Assembly (NCBI GenBank): GCA_028696755.1
Contig: JAQVGK010000013.1
Coordinates: 1-16,800 of the forward strand
Reading direction: 5' to 3'
Length of the DNA stretch: 16,800 nt
DNA from: Bacteroidales bacterium
GTDB taxonomy: Bacteria; Bacteroidota; Bacteroidia; Bacteroidales; ML635J-15
Positions within the stretch are counted from its first letter, which is position 1. Each line of letters starts with the position of its first letter. The translations under genes and the position numbers were made by a program. The notes beneath the pieces were generated by a model, which was not told where the DNA came from, searched no databases, and saw nothing but the letters and a program-made list of their open reading frames with translations. Positions 14,683 to 16,800 of this stretch are shown here, piece by piece.

Positions 14683-16629
14683 ATGAAGAAATTGCTGGGG
14701 ATTTTGTTTTTGATTACCATTGTTGCATTTTCGTGTAAGGCGCAAGAAAAATCGAAATATACCGAATCGAAATCTGCTGTAAAAAGTTTTAACAAGGCCG
14801 TGTATTACATGGAAAATAGGCAAAATCAAATGGCCATTAACGAAGTAAACAAAGCTATTGCAAAAGACCCTGGTTTTCTCGAAGCATGGTTGCTCAAAGC
14901 TGAGATTTATGATTTTCTGGGCGAGGCAGGAGAGGCATACGCAGCTTATTCTAAAGTTTTTGAAATAGACCCAGCTTATGATCCCGCTCTAAGTTTTAAG
15001 CTCGCTGCGAACAGTTATCAATTGGGCTTGTATAGCGACGCAAAAAAGTTTATTGATTATTTTTACGAAAATGTCGACACCATCAAGTATCGAAGTTACG
15101 ATTTTAGAAGGCTTCGTTCTTTTATTCATTTTGCAGATAGTGCTTATCGCCATCCAGTTGACTTTAAACCTGTAAATATTGGATCGGGAGTAAATACCGG
15201 TTACGACGAATATTGGCCTTCATTGTCGGTGGACGAAACTGTGCTTGTTTTTACTCGCCAAATTCCTTTAAATCCACATAGTTCATCTCGTTCACCCGAA
15301 AGTATGCACGAAGACCTCTTTGTTTCTTCATTCGACTTTAAACGTGGGCAGTATGGCGAATCTATGCCATTACAGGGAAATGTAAATTCAAGACTTAACG
15401 AAGGTGCTCAATGTATCAGTGCCGATGGGAAAACTTGTGTTATCACCGCTTGCAATCGTCCCGATGGATTAGGAAGTTGCGATTTGTACATTATGTTTTT
15501 ACGTGGTAATAAATGGACTGATCCTCAAAATCTTAAATCGGTAAATTCTTCTTCTTGGGATAGTAATCCTTCGTTATCGGCTGATGGTAAGTATTTGTAC
15601 TTTTCATCCGGTCGCCCTGGTGGATATGGAAAAACAGATATTTGGCGTGTACCAATTGATAGCAAAGGAAATGCTCTTGGTGAAGCCGAAAATCTTGGTA
15701 AAACTATCAATACTCAATACGAAGAATTGTCTCCGTTTATTCATCCCGATGGTCGTACTCTGTATTTTGCTTCACGTGGACATCCAGGTATGGGCGATTT
15801 CGATCTTTTCTTCTCTAAACAAAATAATCTGGGACAGTGGGGAAAATCTGTAAACCTCGGTTATCCAATTAACACTTCGGGTGAGGAGAGAAGCCTTATT
15901 GTTAATGGACGTGGCGATATTGCAATGTTTGCCTCGACTGCAGGAAAACGCGATCTGGATATTTACTATTTCTTACTTCCCGAGGAAATTAAACCAGTTA
16001 CTGTAACTTATGTTAAGGGTTATGTTTACGACAAGGTAACAAACGAGAGATTAATGGCAAACTGTGAAATGCTTGATCTGCAGACTGGTGAGAAAATGGT
16101 AGAACTTCAATCTGACTATCAAACAGGTGAATATCTTGTTTGCCTTCCGGTAGATAGAGATTATGCTTTTAATGTTGATAGACCTGGATATTTGTTTTAT
16201 TCTGAGAACTTTTCACTGACCAACCTTGAGCATCCCGAAGAGCCTGTTATTATGAATATTCCACTTCAACCTCTAGCTGATGGTGTTACAGTAATTCTGA
16301 AAAATATTTTCTTCGAGTTTAACTCATTTGAACTTCTGCCAGAATCTTACACAGAGCTTAATGTAGTTGTTCAGTACATGAAAACAAATCCAAAGCTTAA
16401 GATTGAAATTGGCGGACATACAGATAATATCGGTACTCAGTCATACAACAAAACATTGTCAGAAAATCGTGCAAAATCTGTCTATAACTATTTGATTAGC
16501 AAGGGTATAGAGCCCGCAAGATTGTCATACAAAGGTTATGATTTTTCTGTTCCGATTGCTACAAACGATACCGAAGAAGGACGAGCATTGAACAGGAGAA
16601 CAGAGTTTAAGGTGATAAGTAATAAATAA
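14683..16629 (+). CDS. PorE-like OmpA-family outer-membrane lipoprotein
   Basis: The 648-residue protein has a lipoprotein signal with lipobox cysteine C18 (IVAFSC), so it is probably tethered to the outer membrane facing the periplasm. Then come TPR-like helices (about 28-130); a PD40/WD40-like beta-propeller (about 165-430, with repeated blades such as NPSLSADGKYLYFSS and SPFIHPDGRTLYFAS); a CarboxypepD_reg-like domain (about 441-530); and a C-terminal OmpA domain (about 538-646) with the peptidoglycan-binding motif HTDNIG...LSENRAKSV, including D581 and R596. This is the architecture of PorE (PG1058), a part of the type IX secretion system of Porphyromonas gingivalis. Bacteroidota carry many paralogues, so a T9SS role is only possible. 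It starts 37 bases after queE and may share its transcript. Confidence 0.9.
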   Translation: MKKLLGILFLITIVAFSCKAQEKSKYTESKSAVKSFNKAVYYMENRQNQMAINEVNKAIAKDPGFLEAWLLKAEIYDFLGEAGEAYAAYSKVFEIDPAYDPALSFKLAANSYQLGLYSDAKKFIDYFYENVDTIKYRSYDFRRLRSFIHFADSAYRHPVDFKPVNIGSGVNTGYDEYWPSLSVDETVLVFTRQIPLNPHSSSRSPESMHEDLFVSSFDFKRGQYGESMPLQGNVNSRLNEGAQCISADGKTCVITACNRPDGLGSCDLYIMFLRGNKWTDPQNLKSVNSSSWDSNPSLSADGKYLYFSSGRPGGYGKTDIWRVPIDSKGNALGEAENLGKTINTQYEELSPFIHPDGRTLYFASRGHPGMGDFDLFFSKQNNLGQWGKSVNLGYPINTSGEERSLIVNGRGDIAMFASTAGKRDLDIYYFLLPEEIKPVTVTYVKGYVYDKVTNERLMANCEMLDLQTGEKMVELQSDYQTGEYLVCLPVDRDYAFNVDRPGYLFYSENFSLTNLEHPEEPVIMNIPLQPLADGVTVILKNIFFEFNSFELLPESYTELNVVVQYMKTNPKLKIEIGGHTDNIGTQSYNKTLSENRAKSVYNYLISKGIEPARLSYKGYDFSVPIATNDTEEGRALNRRTEFKVISNK

Positions 16630-16749
16630 TTGGAATGATGGGGTATTGTGGTATTGGAATGATGGGTGGGCAAGGCCGTTTTTGCAGACTCCAAACCTTG
16701 GACGGCTCTGCCCACCAATCATTCCATTATTCCATTATTCCAATACCCC
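16629..16749. repeat. long nested palindrome after the PorE-like gene
   Basis: Outer arms GGGGTATTG (16640-16648) and CAATACCCC (16741-16749) enclose inner arms TGGAATGATGGGTGGGCA (about 16655-16672) and TGCCCACCAATCATTCCA (16709-16726), which pair with one mismatch. The left side also carries a near-perfect direct repeat of ATTGGAATGATGGG, and the right side repeats ATTATTCC. On RNA it makes one large hairpin starting at the stop codon of the PorE-like gene. It may serve as a terminator or be a member of a dispersed repeat family. Confidence 0.85.
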
Positions 16750-16792
16750 AAAATCAGCAAAAAAAAGTATAACCAAATAAATAGAGAGCAAC

Positions 16793-16800
16793 ATGAAAAA
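16793..16800 (+). CDS. possible start of the next gene, cut by the window edge
   Basis: ATG AAA AA at the right edge, after AGAGAGCAAC, looks like the start of a gene beginning Met-Lys, a common start for exported proteins. Only eight bases are present, so nothing more can be said. Confidence 0.35.

Noticed and set aside
16525..16722. Two minus-strand open frames over the terminal palindrome
   Set aside because: They arise from the palindrome and the antisense of the OmpA domain.

Overview
The window looks like a chromosomal segment from an AT-rich member of the Bacteroidota. The clues are the Bacteroidota-type -7 promoter box (TAnnTTTG) in front of several genes, weak Shine-Dalgarno sequences, a ClpC with an acidic linker, a Bacteroidota-style alpha-2-macroglobulin with a Tyr/Asp-rich insert, and a PorE-like OmpA lipoprotein (TPR, beta-propeller, CarboxypepD_reg-like domain, OmpA_C). 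All eight complete genes end in TAA or TAG; none ends in TGA. I cannot name the genus.

Left half, read leftward on the minus strand: a 1877-residue alpha-2-macroglobulin (298-5931), whose 3' end runs straight into a 19-unit array of the telomere-like heptamer TAACCCG/AAACCCG (161-293) and then a hairpin; a spacer with a direct repeat pair and a REP-like palindrome (about 6070-6276); clpC (6296-8836); a gene-free spacer with repeat-like sequence and small hairpins (8837-9234); then a unit of sensor histidine kinase, LuxR-type response regulator and a tRNA-Sec gene. The tRNA (anticodon UCA, long variable arm, extended D stem with 4-nt loop) begins about 3 nt after the regulator stop codon, so it is probably released from the same transcript.

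Right half, read rightward on the plus strand: an ohr-type peroxidase (12238-12651) with a clear intrinsic terminator; a secreted C1-family cysteine peptidase with altered active-site residues, overlapping queE by one base (TAATG); a PorE-like lipoprotein; and a final palindromic spacer before the first codons of another gene at the right edge. The divergent control region between the kinase and ohr is 12090-12237.

Functionally this is mostly housekeeping and envelope content: protease defence in the periplasm, protein quality control, organic peroxide detoxification, preQ0/queuosine synthesis and outer-membrane attachment. The item most worth a second look is the tRNA-Sec, because selenocysteine use is patchy in this phylum and because of its position and odd acceptor stem. 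Next are the heptamer array and the unusual C1 peptidase active site. I see no CRISPR array, rRNA, transposase or phage gene.
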